Source: Mycolicibacterium sarraceniae (lineage in GTDB: Bacteria > Actinomycetota > Actinomycetes > Mycobacteriales > Mycobacteriaceae). Taken from it: DNA of 64,000 bases. Location: assembly GCF_010731875.1 (NCBI RefSeq), contig NZ_AP022595.1, positions 3,534,001 to 3,598,000 on the forward strand, in the 5' to 3' direction. Position 1 is the first letter of the stretch; each line of letters opens with the position of its first letter. The position numbers and the translations under genes were made by a program. Positions 30,952 to 40,558 of this stretch are shown piece after piece. The notes under the pieces are model-generated. The model saw only the letters and a list, made by a program, of their open reading frames with translations, did not search any database and had not been told where the DNA came from.

Positions 30952-32190
30952 CTAATTCTTGGTCAAATCCTCGATCAGCAGTGAGACCAGAGCCTCCTCG
31001 TGTACGGCTACCCCCATCCTTGCCATTGCTGAGGCCAACGAGGGATCCCACGCTGTTGGCACAGCATTACCAGTAAGTGGCAGACCTGGGCGGCACGTAC
31101 GGACGGCATGGAGGTAGTCCTGCCCTGTGAGCAGCCACGGCAGCGCTCCAGCGTCGATGAGTCGTGAAGCAATGGCAATCCCCGGCCAATCGAAGTCACC
31201 GTGATATCGAAGCGTGACGCGGCCGGCCAAGAGGTGGCCGGCTATCGATGGGTTGCCGCTGAAGCAGACCAGTGGTCGATCGATGCACGCATCAGCGATG
31301 CGTTGGAGTACTTGCGGGTTTTCGCAGGCGTTCACGAGCGTTCCTGAACTCACCAGTGGCACAGCGTTCGCCAAGAGCTCCCGAATCGTCAAGTGGGTCA
31401 CCAGTCCAAGGTCAGCGCGCAGGCGCATCATCGCCGCCCAGGGATCATCGCCCGGGGGCCGCAGTGCCCACGTGATCACTGTCCCCGAGATCGTGTCGAC
31501 TGCGACGCCGACCGACTCCCACAACAGCATCCGATCGTGCGGAGAAGACGGCTCTTTCGTATCGCTGGCCAAACCAAGGGCGCGCACGGCCAGTCGCCCC
31601 GCCAACCTGTCGGTATCCAACGCGTGAGCATCGCCGGCAATGTCGGACGCCAATTCGCCGAGCACGCGAACGTGGGTAACAGGCCGGGTGATGACCGTTG
31701 CGATCGCGCGCGCCGCGACTTCGAATTGGCTCACACCTCGATCGAGTCCGGCGCGGACGAGTAATCCGGACGTATGGAGCCACGAAATCCATTCACGGGT
31801 CCATGGATACGCGCCGAGGCCGGTCCGCGCCACGATTTCCTCGACCTGCGCCCACAACGAGGTCGCAACTTCGGCTCGAAGTCGTCTCTCGGAAGGCCTA
31901 TCCCGCAACGATTTTCCGGTAAGTTCGGCTACGACTGCGACCAGACCCCGTTTGGCGGTGCTGCGCAATAACGCATCGTCGATATCGGCCAGCAAAATGT
32001 TGCGTCCACCCGGCTGAATTGATTTACCCAGCAGACCGGACAACCGCTCGGCGGCGTCTAGATCCAGATCGAGGCGAATCGAACCGGTAACCGCATGTCC
32101 GTTGCGTTCCAGTCGATCTCGTATTCGCTGCCAGACAGGTACTAAGGTGGAGCTAGCCAGATATTCATGCAGCGGCGGTGGGAGAGTCAC
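30952..32190 (-). CDS. jetD: Wadjet subunit JetD (TIGR02679 / DUF2399, Toprim-type nuclease)
   Basis: A 412-residue protein. The C-terminal third is the DUF2399 Toprim-like domain: ENPQVLQRIADAC (conserved Glu), PLVCFSGNPSIAGHLL and LRYHGDFDWPGIAIASRLI (Asp-x-Asp metal site). In Wadjet systems JetD is the nuclease that cuts plasmid DNA after the JetABC motor has tested its topology. The N-terminal part is the TIGR02679 region. GTG start at 32190 overlaps the jetC stop by 4 nt, as in a coupled operon. It is the last gene of jetABCD. Confidence 0.88.
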   Translation of the reverse strand: MTLPPPLHEYLASSTLVPVWQRIRDRLERNGHAVTGSIRLDLDLDAAERLSGLLGKSIQPGGRNILLADIDDALLRSTAKRGLVAVVAELTGKSLRDRPSERRLRAEVATSLWAQVEEIVARTGLGAYPWTREWISWLHTSGLLVRAGLDRGVSQFEVAARAIATVITRPVTHVRVLGELASDIAGDAHALDTDRLAGRLAVRALGLASDTKEPSSPHDRMLLWESVGVAVDTISGTVITWALRPPGDDPWAAMMRLRADLGLVTHLTIRELLANAVPLVSSGTLVNACENPQVLQRIADACIDRPLVCFSGNPSIAGHLLAGRVTLRYHGDFDWPGIAIASRLIDAGALPWLLTGQDYLHAVRTCRPGLPLTGNAVPTAWDPSLASAMARMGVAVHEEALVSLLIEDLTKN

Positions 32191-35100
32191 GTCGCGCTCA
32201 ACGCATGAATGTGTCGGTGCTTGCCATCCCAGTGAATACGAGTCGCAATCGCCGCGCTATCGCCCATCCGACGGATCTCGTAGATATCCAACTCGGGAAC
32301 CTCCGGGACAGTGCCCCACAGCGCATGACCTGTCATGACGAAATCGATGTCGAATCGGACTAGCAGACCAAGAAGTTCGCCGATGGTTCGGTCATCGATT
32401 TTCGCGAACGCGTCATCGAGTAACACCAAGCGCAGCGCACCCTCCGGCTCGGGAAGGCTGCTCAGGTAACCGTCCGCCGCGGCGAAAAGGGTCACGTAGG
32501 AGACGAATCTGGTTTCGCCCTGTGAAATCTTGGCGCGCCGTGAAATTCGACGCTGTTGATTTGGTTCTGGCCCGACGATGGTGACCTCGACATTGTGCCA
32601 CTTGCGGTAGTCCAACGCTTCGGCTAAATGCATGGCGTAGCCGGCCGTCGGGTCCAGCGCGTGCCGGCCTTCCACGCGCATGCGTAGCAGAGTGATGAGT
32701 TCGTCATTGTCCTCTGCAGAGCGAACGGCGTCAGCAATCGAAACCAAGTGCATGATGCGTGCCAGCTCGGCGTGTTCCTTGTTCAGCAGCCATCCGATGC
32801 GAACACCGATGCCGTGGCTGGTCTCAATCGACGACAGACTCCTGTTCATTGCCTGAACTAGATTGGCCGCTTGGCTGATTCGCCGCCTCAGTTCGTCGGC
32901 TACGCCGCCAAGGACGAATGCTGTGAAGACCTCACGCTCGCGGGCGCTTAAAGCTTGTTTGCCCTCATCCACACGGCGCTCCAAGTAAGTCAAAACGGCG
33001 GTGGGTTCGTGGCGGTCTTCGGCACCTTCAATCCGAATCGAATACGCTTCGTGTTCGAACTCCGCGATCACGTCGAGCTGACCTGACGTATCGGCTTGAA
33101 AACGCTGCAACGCATGCTGAAGTTGTGTCACGCTAAACGATTTGATGGCTCCGATCGACAACAACGCCGAGTTGGCGACCGCGGAAACCGCCTCCGCGTC
33201 ATCCGCGATTGAAACCTTTTCTATCGGTTCAGTTGTCGCAGCTCGCGCAAGTCCTGGCAGATCTAACTGCGCGTTGAAGCGAATTGCATGCTCGACAAGT
33301 GTGCCGCGTAGCGTGCTCGCGGTCGATTCCGCCACCGCGTCTAGCTTTTCGACTTCTGCGATGTCGGTCTTCACCTTCTCGAGCGCATTGTTGACGTCAG
33401 TCAGTTGGCGGTTGGTTTCATACTGAGCTGACTCGGTGCGGCGCAGTTCTGCGGTCAGTTCGGCTAGTGGCACGTCGAGCACCGCGTGCTGGGCCGCGAG
33501 TCTTGCCGCCGCCGCGAGCCAGTTGGAGCGTCGCGCTTCAGCTTCGGATTCCGCGTTCCTTCGCGCGTCGATCGAAGCATCGAATTCCGTGGCCGCACGA
33601 TTGGCTTTCTCGATGCGGCCCATGACGGCACCACAGTCGGTGAAAAGTCGCCGACACGCTTCGCTCGCCTCTCGGCAACGTGTGACGGTAGTCCGCAAAT
33701 CGCTGGCGTTGACGGGTAGATCGAGGCTGCCGCAGTATTTCTTGTGGCGATCAAATTCTTCCGCCCACGTGTTACGTCGTTGCACAGCGGTATCGGCCGA
33801 CCGGCGAGCGGACGCTTCGGAGACGGAGGCACGGTCGGCTAGCGTCGAGGCCGCTGCACGAGACTCGATCAGTGCAGCTGATGTGGGCGCCGTCGCCACG
33901 TGATCCGCCAGTCGGAGCCCGGCTCTCTCAATCACGTCTCGCCTAGCGGCCCGGCTTCGACTTCGTTCGGCGAGTTCCTCAAGGCGTTGTGAAATCTGTT
34001 CTCGACGAGCTGCCCGTGCGGCAGCCCGGGCAGCAGCACCGATGTGACGTGCTTCGGCAGTCACGTAACGACCTGCCAGTGGCCCATTACGCCAGTTGCC
34101 CTCGGCGTCGATCGCTGTGGCAGCGTCTGGGTCCGCATACCCAATGGACCGCAGGAGTGCGGCGACGACATCTGCCGGCACATCAGAGGCAGGGTCGTAT
34201 TGCAGCACCCGAGTAAGGGGTTGGTCGGCTTCGGAAAGTCCGGGCTGCAGAACAACTTCGCCGTTAGCGGCGTGGATCGACCCGTCCGCTTGCACGGTTG
34301 CGGTCAAGATGCTTGAAGCAAGCAGGGCCGATTCCAGCGCTGCTCGATCGGCTAGGGGAACGTCCGGCAGGAAGTCGACTGTCTGCCAAAAAGGGACTCC
34401 GCGTTGCACGGTGTGCCAGGGCGCGTTGGTCGGCGAGGGGTCGCGGGCTGCGTCGAGGTCGGCTCGTTCGGCGACGAGTGCGGCACGTGCGCGTTCGTCA
34501 TCCGCCTCCTCGATACCGATGTTGTTGAGCTCGACGGTGTGTGCGTCGAAAAATGGTTTGGCGGTTCTGCTTGGTAACAGATTCAGCAGTTCCAGGTGGT
34601 CGACAACGGCGGGGTCGTCACCACTAAGTGCCTCGATATCGGCCTGCAGCACACCTACCGTCGCATCCGTATTCCAGAGAGCTCCGGGCATCAGCTCTTG
34701 CGTGTCCGAGCGTGAGATCCATTGCCGCCAAGCTTGGTTCAATGCAATGGCTGTGTCGTCTCGGTGGACTGCGGAGGCTCCCGCTGCTTCGTGGTCCTGT
34801 TCGGCCTGCGCGGCCGCGATCTCGGCGGCCGTTTCTACTTCTCGTACTGATTCCAATGCTGCGTCGAGTCGGCGAGCCTCCTGCTCGCGTCGCTCAGCCT
34901 GTCTGCTGCGTTGGTGGACATCGGCTTCATATTTTTCCGACATCGTCCTTACGGGTTCGAAATCGCTTGGCTGCACGGCGACCCTTGTCACAGTCGGACG
35001 CTCGATGGTCTGAGGTTTGCCGTCAAGAGTGTCCATAACGACGGCGTTCTCGCTGATCGCGGTCGAGTCGGAATACGCGATGGCAGCGGGAAGCCCGGGA

Positions 35101-36320
35101 TGCGGGACGCCGCCGCCCGCCAACGTTGCTGACACCAAGACGAGGGAGTTGCTCGCCGACCTCACTGCTTCGCGTAGCTCCTCGTACCGCTCGTCCAACC
35201 TGTCGGCGGCGTTGGTCTCGCCACGGCGTGCGGATTGGGCCGACGCGAGGCTGGTCTCCGCAAGTGACCTGAGTGCTGCGACTGCGTCATCGCGCTGCTT
35301 GAGATCATCGGCCCTTTTGAAGAGATCGTGCTCCTTCAGTGCGATGATGGCCGCATTCAACTCCGCTGATTGGTCTTGGAGTGAGGTCTGAAGAGTCTGC
35401 TTGCCGTCGCGTCTCTGCTTCAGATCCTGTAGCTGAATCCTCAGCTCTTCTCGGTGTTCGTCGGATCGGAGAACGGCACTTGCCGCGCTGATTGCGTTCT
35501 TCGCACCGGTGGTGAGAACTGTGGCCGCATACGACCGATAAGCAGAATGGAATGTCCGTACTTGATCGAGGGTGCTGGCGAGTCGTTCTTGGGCAATGCG
35601 GGTTTCGGTGAGGTTGTCGAGCCGCTCGCCAGCATCATGCAAGGTCTGCTCGCTCAGTGGCGGCAGCGCATACGATATGAGCAGAGGTAAGTTGCCCTCA
35701 TCAATGCGGTTGCCGACGTCTGGTGATCGCAGAGTGTGCATCAATTGGATGAGACCGGTGTAGCGGTCGCGACCTGCTTCGCCGCGAAGACCGAAAACTA
35801 TGTTCCGCACGGCTTCTCGATGCCCTTCGGCATCCGTCACGTTGTGGATGCCAACGAGGTCGCTCAACGCATCGCGAGTCAGGGTGGTCCGGTTCTCTTC
35901 AATCAACTGCAGCTCATGCCCGACGCGCAGTGGCGTATTGAAGAAGTGAACATCGCTTCGATGCGCTGATGCACTGTATTTGACATGCGCACCGAGGGTG
36001 AGGTGTTCGGAGCCCCGAACGAGTTCGATCCATAGGTAGCCAGTTCGATTGGTCTGCTCTCGCGCCCCAGTGCGCATCAGCTCATCGAGGCTCACTTTGT
36101 TGGAACCAGTCGCATCCATTCGGCGTCGATCGGCGTCAAGGAGATATGGAAGCAACATCTCCAGAGCGCGAGACTTTCCGGATCCATTGGCGCCCCGGAG
36201 AATAAGCCGTCCGCCGCCGATCCGAAACTCCGTCTCGTAGTAGTGCCAGACATTGATTACGCCAGCCCGGTTCAGCCGCCAACGATGATCGAAGTGCTTT
36301 GCAGGCTGGCCAGGGCTCAC
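32187..36320 (-). CDS. jetC: Wadjet subunit JetC (TIGR02680, SMC-like ATPase)
   Basis: A 1377-residue SMC/MukB-like motor. Walker A is LRGANGSGKSRALEML (Lys49). The body is two long coiled-coil stretches around a central non-coiled hinge-like segment. Near the C-terminus an ABC signature-like ISQGETRFVSY and Walker B LVLLDDAFAKID are followed by the switch FVMTGHALWG. JetC with JetA and JetB forms the loop-extruding complex that senses small circular DNA. The GTG at 36320 overlaps jetB by 4 nt and follows GGGAGG; a longer open frame to 36491 encodes no family sequence. Confidence 0.9.
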   Translation of the reverse strand: MSPGQPAKHFDHRWRLNRAGVINVWHYYETEFRIGGGRLILRGANGSGKSRALEMLLPYLLDADRRRMDATGSNKVSLDELMRTGAREQTNRTGYLWIELVRGSEHLTLGAHVKYSASAHRSDVHFFNTPLRVGHELQLIEENRTTLTRDALSDLVGIHNVTDAEGHREAVRNIVFGLRGEAGRDRYTGLIQLMHTLRSPDVGNRIDEGNLPLLISYALPPLSEQTLHDAGERLDNLTETRIAQERLASTLDQVRTFHSAYRSYAATVLTTGAKNAISAASAVLRSDEHREELRIQLQDLKQRRDGKQTLQTSLQDQSAELNAAIIALKEHDLFKRADDLKQRDDAVAALRSLAETSLASAQSARRGETNAADRLDERYEELREAVRSASNSLVLVSATLAGGGVPHPGLPAAIAYSDSTAISENAVVMDTLDGKPQTIERPTVTRVAVQPSDFEPVRTMSEKYEADVHQRSRQAERREQEARRLDAALESVREVETAAEIAAAQAEQDHEAAGASAVHRDDTAIALNQAWRQWISRSDTQELMPGALWNTDATVGVLQADIEALSGDDPAVVDHLELLNLLPSRTAKPFFDAHTVELNNIGIEEADDERARAALVAERADLDAARDPSPTNAPWHTVQRGVPFWQTVDFLPDVPLADRAALESALLASSILTATVQADGSIHAANGEVVLQPGLSEADQPLTRVLQYDPASDVPADVVAALLRSIGYADPDAATAIDAEGNWRNGPLAGRYVTAEARHIGAAARAAARAARREQISQRLEELAERSRSRAARRDVIERAGLRLADHVATAPTSAALIESRAAASTLADRASVSEASARRSADTAVQRRNTWAEEFDRHKKYCGSLDLPVNASDLRTTVTRCREASEACRRLFTDCGAVMGRIEKANRAATEFDASIDARRNAESEAEARRSNWLAAAARLAAQHAVLDVPLAELTAELRRTESAQYETNRQLTDVNNALEKVKTDIAEVEKLDAVAESTASTLRGTLVEHAIRFNAQLDLPGLARAATTEPIEKVSIADDAEAVSAVANSALLSIGAIKSFSVTQLQHALQRFQADTSGQLDVIAEFEHEAYSIRIEGAEDRHEPTAVLTYLERRVDEGKQALSAREREVFTAFVLGGVADELRRRISQAANLVQAMNRSLSSIETSHGIGVRIGWLLNKEHAELARIMHLVSIADAVRSAEDNDELITLLRMRVEGRHALDPTAGYAMHLAEALDYRKWHNVEVTIVGPEPNQQRRISRRAKISQGETRFVSYVTLFAAADGYLSSLPEPEGALRLVLLDDAFAKIDDRTIGELLGLLVRFDIDFVMTGHALWGTVPEVPELDIYEIRRMGDSAAIATRIHWDGKHRHIHALSAT

Positions 36321-37462
36321 GATGAAACCTCCCTGGCAACCGCCGTCTTCGTGATACTCGGCCGATAGCGTGCCGCTGCGGCGGAAACCGTTATCCCCAG
36401 TTCGTCGCTTCTGGCAAGCGACAGTGCCTCGAGGAACGCTACGACATCGTCTCGGAGCGTGGTCGTTCCATCGCTGTAGTCTGCTTTCCACGAACGGGCG
36501 TGGCCTGCGACGAGCTCCTCCAGGGCGGAATCGACTTCGGCCCAGGTGATCTGGAGCTTGGTGGAGTCATTTTCGGCGCGGGTGACAAGCGCGCCTATCA
36601 GGAGCAGGGCTGCCTGCTTGAGGCTTCCGTTGCCGGGAAAGTCAATGTCCGTGAGGTGGCCTTCGGCGTCGTAAGCGAGAATGCCCTCTGCGCGAACTTC
36701 GACGGTGAGTCCAAAGTTCTCCTCTAGATGTCGGGTGAGTTCGGTGCGCTCTCTGGAAAGGACGTCGAGCTCTCCTGCGGAGAGGTCACGACGATCAACG
36801 AGAGGATTCTCCACAAGCCGGCGGCGGAGACGCCGACGTGGCTGATCTGCCTCGCTGGTCAGGACACTCATCGGGTCGGCGTTGGGCCCCAACCTCCGTG
36901 CCAGCAGATGCGGCAACATTGGCCGGGAAACGGTCAGCAGCGCTTCGGTTCCCGAGCCCTCGGCCCACTGTGAGACCGATCCGTCCGTTTCGGTGACTAC
37001 ACCCCAGTCTAAGAGGGCTGTGATGGCGGCAACGAATCGTCGACGGTCGGATATGTTGTCGGTCAACGTGATGCCATTCTCGGCCGCATCGGACCGCACC
37101 TGGCTGACCAGCTGTGACAGCAGTACTTGATCGCCAAGGCCCGGCGCGAGTAGAGCGGCGCAGGTCAGGGCGAGGACTGCGTATTGTGAGGCGCCGAAGG
37201 GGGTTTCACTGCGGCGCAACAATGCTCGGGGTGGGGCGTTCTGTTCCAATGGTGCCTTCGTGAGGCGCGCAAAAGACGACTCGACGGTCAGCGTATAGCC
37301 GAGCTGGCCGGCGAACAGCGCTTTCAGCGCCGGGGCATGTAGCCGAATCTTGGCGAGAGTCTCTGGCGCGCGCGCCGCTGTCACGATTGGTGTGAGCAAC
37401 AACGCCCGCGCCGCCTCCCGCTGTTCTGACATCTCCTGTGCACGTGTGCTGAGCGCAGTCAT
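36317..37462 (-). CDS. jetB: Wadjet subunit JetB (TIGR02678 / DUF2398, MukE-like)
   Basis: A 381-residue mostly alpha-helical protein of the TIGR02678 family, with winged-helix-like segments and the recognisable run RLHAPALKALFAGQLGYTL and RAPLE-type motif (LTKAPLEQNAPPRALLRR) near the N-terminus. It is the kite/MukE-like subunit that bridges JetA and JetC. It overlaps jetA (start 37462 inside its stop) and jetC by 4 nt each, so the four proteins are made from one message. Confidence 0.88.
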   Translation of the reverse strand: MTALSTRAQEMSEQREAARALLLTPIVTAARAPETLAKIRLHAPALKALFAGQLGYTLTVESSFARLTKAPLEQNAPPRALLRRSETPFGASQYAVLALTCAALLAPGLGDQVLLSQLVSQVRSDAAENGITLTDNISDRRRFVAAITALLDWGVVTETDGSVSQWAEGSGTEALLTVSRPMLPHLLARRLGPNADPMSVLTSEADQPRRRLRRRLVENPLVDRRDLSAGELDVLSRERTELTRHLEENFGLTVEVRAEGILAYDAEGHLTDIDFPGNGSLKQAALLLIGALVTRAENDSTKLQITWAEVDSALEELVAGHARSWKADYSDGTTTLRDDVVAFLEALSLARSDELGITVSAAAARYRPSITKTAVAREVSS

Positions 37463-38970
37463 AAGGCGAACTGTTCTGCGGAGGAAGCGCTTTCGTGTGA
37501 GAGGACGGTCAGTCGGTAGTCGAAAACCGTCAGCGAACCGTCGCTCGATGTGACAGACGTGCGGTCGCCTGGCTCAGCACGTAGGCTGAAACCGAGGTCC
37601 TGGTTATCGACTACCCAGGAGGCGGCGGACTCGGTTTGCAAGGCCAACAATCGGGCAAGCTCATCGAGTAGGAGGTCGCGAGCGGCAGGCGAGAGTGTTG
37701 CGCCGTCAAGGCGGTTGGTCATGCGTAGTTCACGAGCGGCTGCCGCACTGCGATCGGCCTCCTCCCGGGCCGCCACCTCGATCATACGACGATCTGATGT
37801 CTCGTCAGGCACGCGCGAGCTGCGGCCGCGCAGCGAGCGTTCACCGCGCTCACGCAGAGATACCGGCACGTCGATGGGATCAGTCTCAAGCCACGAGCTG
37901 CTGGGATTGGCGCGTGGATCAGGTTCTTCGGGTCCCATCAGAAGATGACGGGAAGGGTATGCGCCGAAGGTCGCGTCGAATATGCGGTGCGCAAGACCAT
38001 CCGAGGCCGTGTCGAACCACGTTGCCAGACGAAGGAAGTCGGCACGGCGCGAATAGCCAGTCGCCGACGCGTCGAGCATTCGCTTCGCATTCGCGAGGAG
38101 CTGCCCGAGCGCAGCGCCGGCCGCCGCCCTGAGCTGCGCCGGACCCGATTCGGTTCCCGCGTCGGTGTACCAGCGATGGAGCTCTTCCCACTCGGTTCGG
38201 GTTCGGCCACAGGATCGCTCCACTTGGACGCCTGGGCCGAGGTTCAGACTTTGGACACCACCGAGGATTTCGAGCATCGTGTCGAGGTTGCCGATGACGG
38301 CATCGAGCGCGGTTGCGATGATCGGCGAGTGTCGATTGACGTCGGCGGTGATGAGATCGATGTAATCGAGTAGCAGACTTTTGAATTCGGCATACTCGCT
38401 GGCGGCGAGATCGAACCGGCTCAACACCCCCGAGAGGTAGGCATAGAAATCGGTCACGCTGGCGGTGAATAGGCGTTGGTTGTTGAAGATCGTCGTGACG
38501 ATTCCCGCGAGCTGATCTGCGTGCTCTACGTTCGATCCTTGGTTGACCAACGGCGGAATCTGTCCGAGAAGCTCTGCGATCTGGCCCAAGAGCTCCCTGG
38601 CCACCTCCCGTGCGCCATCTGCGGCTGCCATTATCTCGATGGCACCGCGGTGAACGCGACCACCGAGGCTAGTGACCTGGAAACGCGATCGAGCTCGAAG
38701 GTAGTCGGCAACTGTGTTCACTCGCGCGTCTCGCAAGGACGGCACGAGGTTGCCCCACCGCACTAGCTGTTTGCATCGGGCTTCCACAAGATCGGTATCC
38801 AGGGCGTACCCGACGGTCCGCAGCTGCTCGGCCACGGTTGTCGCCGACATGTCGGCAAGCAACGACGAAGTGAACCGCGTCATGATGGCGATGTAGTCAA
38901 CACGTTCGTCGGCCGAAAGATACCGAAATAAATCGATATGAGGCGGTGGCTCGTGGTCGATACCTGCCAC
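37459..38970 (-). CDS. jetA: Wadjet subunit JetA (TIGR02677 / DUF2397, kleisin-like)
   Basis: A 503-residue protein, first gene of the operon. The start HIDLFRYLSADERVDYIAIM is the TIGR02677 N-terminal block; the middle has YLSGVLSRFDLAASEYAEFKSLLLDYID, and the C-terminal part is the DUF2397 region. JetA is the kleisin that ties JetB to the JetC heads. The GTG at 38970 follows GGGGAGGGG; the frame is open to 39210 but that extension runs through the tRNA-like sequence and is not protein-like. Confidence 0.88.
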   Translation of the reverse strand: MAGIDHEPPPHIDLFRYLSADERVDYIAIMTRFTSSLLADMSATTVAEQLRTVGYALDTDLVEARCKQLVRWGNLVPSLRDARVNTVADYLRARSRFQVTSLGGRVHRGAIEIMAAADGAREVARELLGQIAELLGQIPPLVNQGSNVEHADQLAGIVTTIFNNQRLFTASVTDFYAYLSGVLSRFDLAASEYAEFKSLLLDYIDLITADVNRHSPIIATALDAVIGNLDTMLEILGGVQSLNLGPGVQVERSCGRTRTEWEELHRWYTDAGTESGPAQLRAAAGAALGQLLANAKRMLDASATGYSRRADFLRLATWFDTASDGLAHRIFDATFGAYPSRHLLMGPEEPDPRANPSSSWLETDPIDVPVSLRERGERSLRGRSSRVPDETSDRRMIEVAAREEADRSAAAARELRMTNRLDGATLSPAARDLLLDELARLLALQTESAASWVVDNQDLGFSLRAEPGDRTSVTSSDGSLTVFDYRLTVLSHESASSAEQFAL

Positions 38971-39039
38971 GCAACACCCCTCCCCGACGATGGGAAATAA
39001 GGGTATCGGGGCGGTACGACACTTGTCGTCGCAGTAAAA

Positions 39040-39115
39040 GTGTCCGAGGGGGACTTGAACCCCACAGAGCTGCCTTACCACGGCGTTAAACTGTGCCCTA
39101 GCTGCTAAAATACAC
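39040..39115 (-). other. tRNA-like sequence (degenerate; possible attachment-site remnant)
   Basis: Read on the minus strand, the segment has a good T arm (TGGGG-TTCAAGT-CCCC), a 3-bp anticodon stem GCC/GGC around a 7-nt loop GTGGTAA (U33, anticodon GGT, A37), and ends GTGT/ACAC that could pair. The D arm and the rest of the acceptor stem pair poorly. It may be a decayed tRNA-Thr-like gene or an integration-site remnant. A true functional tRNA is unlikely. Confidence 0.3.
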
Positions 39116-39319
39116 GACTGTAATTGACCAGAACCTTCGGCCGATAACCAGAGTTTGTGTCCAAAGTGTGTCCACGGGCTGATACTTGAGGGGCTACGGA
39201 GGCATCGCAAACCTGTTCGGACTTACCGTTCGCCGTCGTGCTGGTCGGCCGCCGACTACATCAACCACCACCATAATCGCCGGCCGCTCCGACGCCCTAT
39301 TTGCCGACGACGCTCTGGC

Positions 39320-40558
39320 TCATCGGTAGTCGAAGATCGTCGTGCCGACCGCGGTGGGACTGTAGCTGATGTAGACCGGTTGTTGCACAAAGGCCTCGTA
39401 TCCGGTGTTCAACAGATCGTCGGACGTGACCGTTGGAGTGTTGGTCGCGTCGGTTGTGTAGGTGTATAGCAGTGTCTGGCCATCGGCGCTATACACCCAA
39501 ATGACCGTTCCAACAGGGACATTGGGTGCTATCGACGACGGCACGGTGCCGTAGACACCACCGGAATCGATGATCGCGGAAACTGGTTGAAGCGATCCAC
39601 TGCCGACCTTTACCTGAAGCTGCGTGTTCGGTGCCCCGCTGACTGACACGCGAGCGGTCTTGGGGTTGGGGCCGAACACCAACACGCCGTCCGGTTCGTC
39701 GATGAGCACGCCATCGCTGAGATCGCCTGGTAACGCTGAGATGACACTGCTAGGCCCAGGCCCAGTCGCGTTCGGTCCGATTCCCAAGATGCCGGTGGCA
39801 CCGTTGCCGGCGGCGAAGCTCTCGAACGATCCTGGGTAGGACAGAAGGGCGACATCGACGCTCGTCGGCTTGGTCACGATGCCGTTTCCGAAATTCACCG
39901 TCGTTTTGAAGGTCGCGTAGAGATAGGTCAACCCACCGCTGTAGGCGCTGACACCGAGCCCAGTGGGCAAGCCCATGCTGAACAGGTGGAGTAGGCCTAT
40001 ATTCCCGAGCCCGACCACGAGTCCCTCCGAGCCGGTGTCGACCAATACCGGCTTGGCCGGTCCACCACCGACGGAGACGTCGACCAGCGGCTCGGTATCG
40101 CCGTAGATGTGCAGAGGGACCGACGCCGAACTGGTTGCCGACTCCTGGGCGGCCGGCACCACGGTGGCCGGGGCTGCGTGCTGGCTGGCGCTGACGGCGG
40201 CGGGCTTCATGCCTGCTGCCGGACGCTTGACCGGGTTGATCTGCCCGCGCACGGCCGTCGCCGCCGCCGCGCTGGCAGGTCGTGCCCCTAGGGGGCCGTT
40301 GGCCGTCGTCCTGCGATCAGAGCCAAGGCCGCTGTGGCTCTGGTGGACTCCCGCGGACCCGGTGTTCCCACTGGTCGCTGTATCGGCCTGGGCTGTCCCG
40401 CAACCAGTGGACAGCGCCGCACCGAGGCCGAGCGCAATAGCACCGGCGGCCAGCCATCCGCCGAACACGACGGGGCGGCGCGTGCAAAGATCCTGCTCGC
40501 CCGGCATGTTTGCGGGCCGCCTGCCCATGCGGAGGTTCACGGTTTGCTGTTGTTCCAT
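39320..40558 (-). CDS. PecA-like exported aspartic protease without a PE domain
   Basis: A 412-residue protein. The N-terminus has a Tat/Sec-like signal region (RRPVVFGGWLAAGAIALGLGAALSTG) and an Ala/Ser/Thr-rich linker to about residue 145. The protease domain carries two active-site motifs in the pepsin/retropepsin-like order: VLVDTGSEG (Asp174) and AIIDSGGVYG (Asp331). Mycobacterial PecA (PE_PGRS35-type) proteases with this domain cleave PE-domain proteins; here the PE domain is replaced by an ordinary signal sequence. A PE protein (PE5) lies 24 kb away in the same window, with no evidence that it is a substrate. Confidence 0.8.
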   Translation of the reverse strand: MEQQQTVNLRMGRRPANMPGEQDLCTRRPVVFGGWLAAGAIALGLGAALSTGCGTAQADTATSGNTGSAGVHQSHSGLGSDRRTTANGPLGARPASAAAATAVRGQINPVKRPAAGMKPAAVSASQHAAPATVVPAAQESATSSASVPLHIYGDTEPLVDVSVGGGPAKPVLVDTGSEGLVVGLGNIGLLHLFSMGLPTGLGVSAYSGGLTYLYATFKTTVNFGNGIVTKPTSVDVALLSYPGSFESFAAGNGATGILGIGPNATGPGPSSVISALPGDLSDGVLIDEPDGVLVFGPNPKTARVSVSGAPNTQLQVKVGSGSLQPVSAIIDSGGVYGTVPSSIAPNVPVGTVIWVYSADGQTLLYTYTTDATNTPTVTSDDLLNTGYEAFVQQPVYISYSPTAVGTTIFDYR

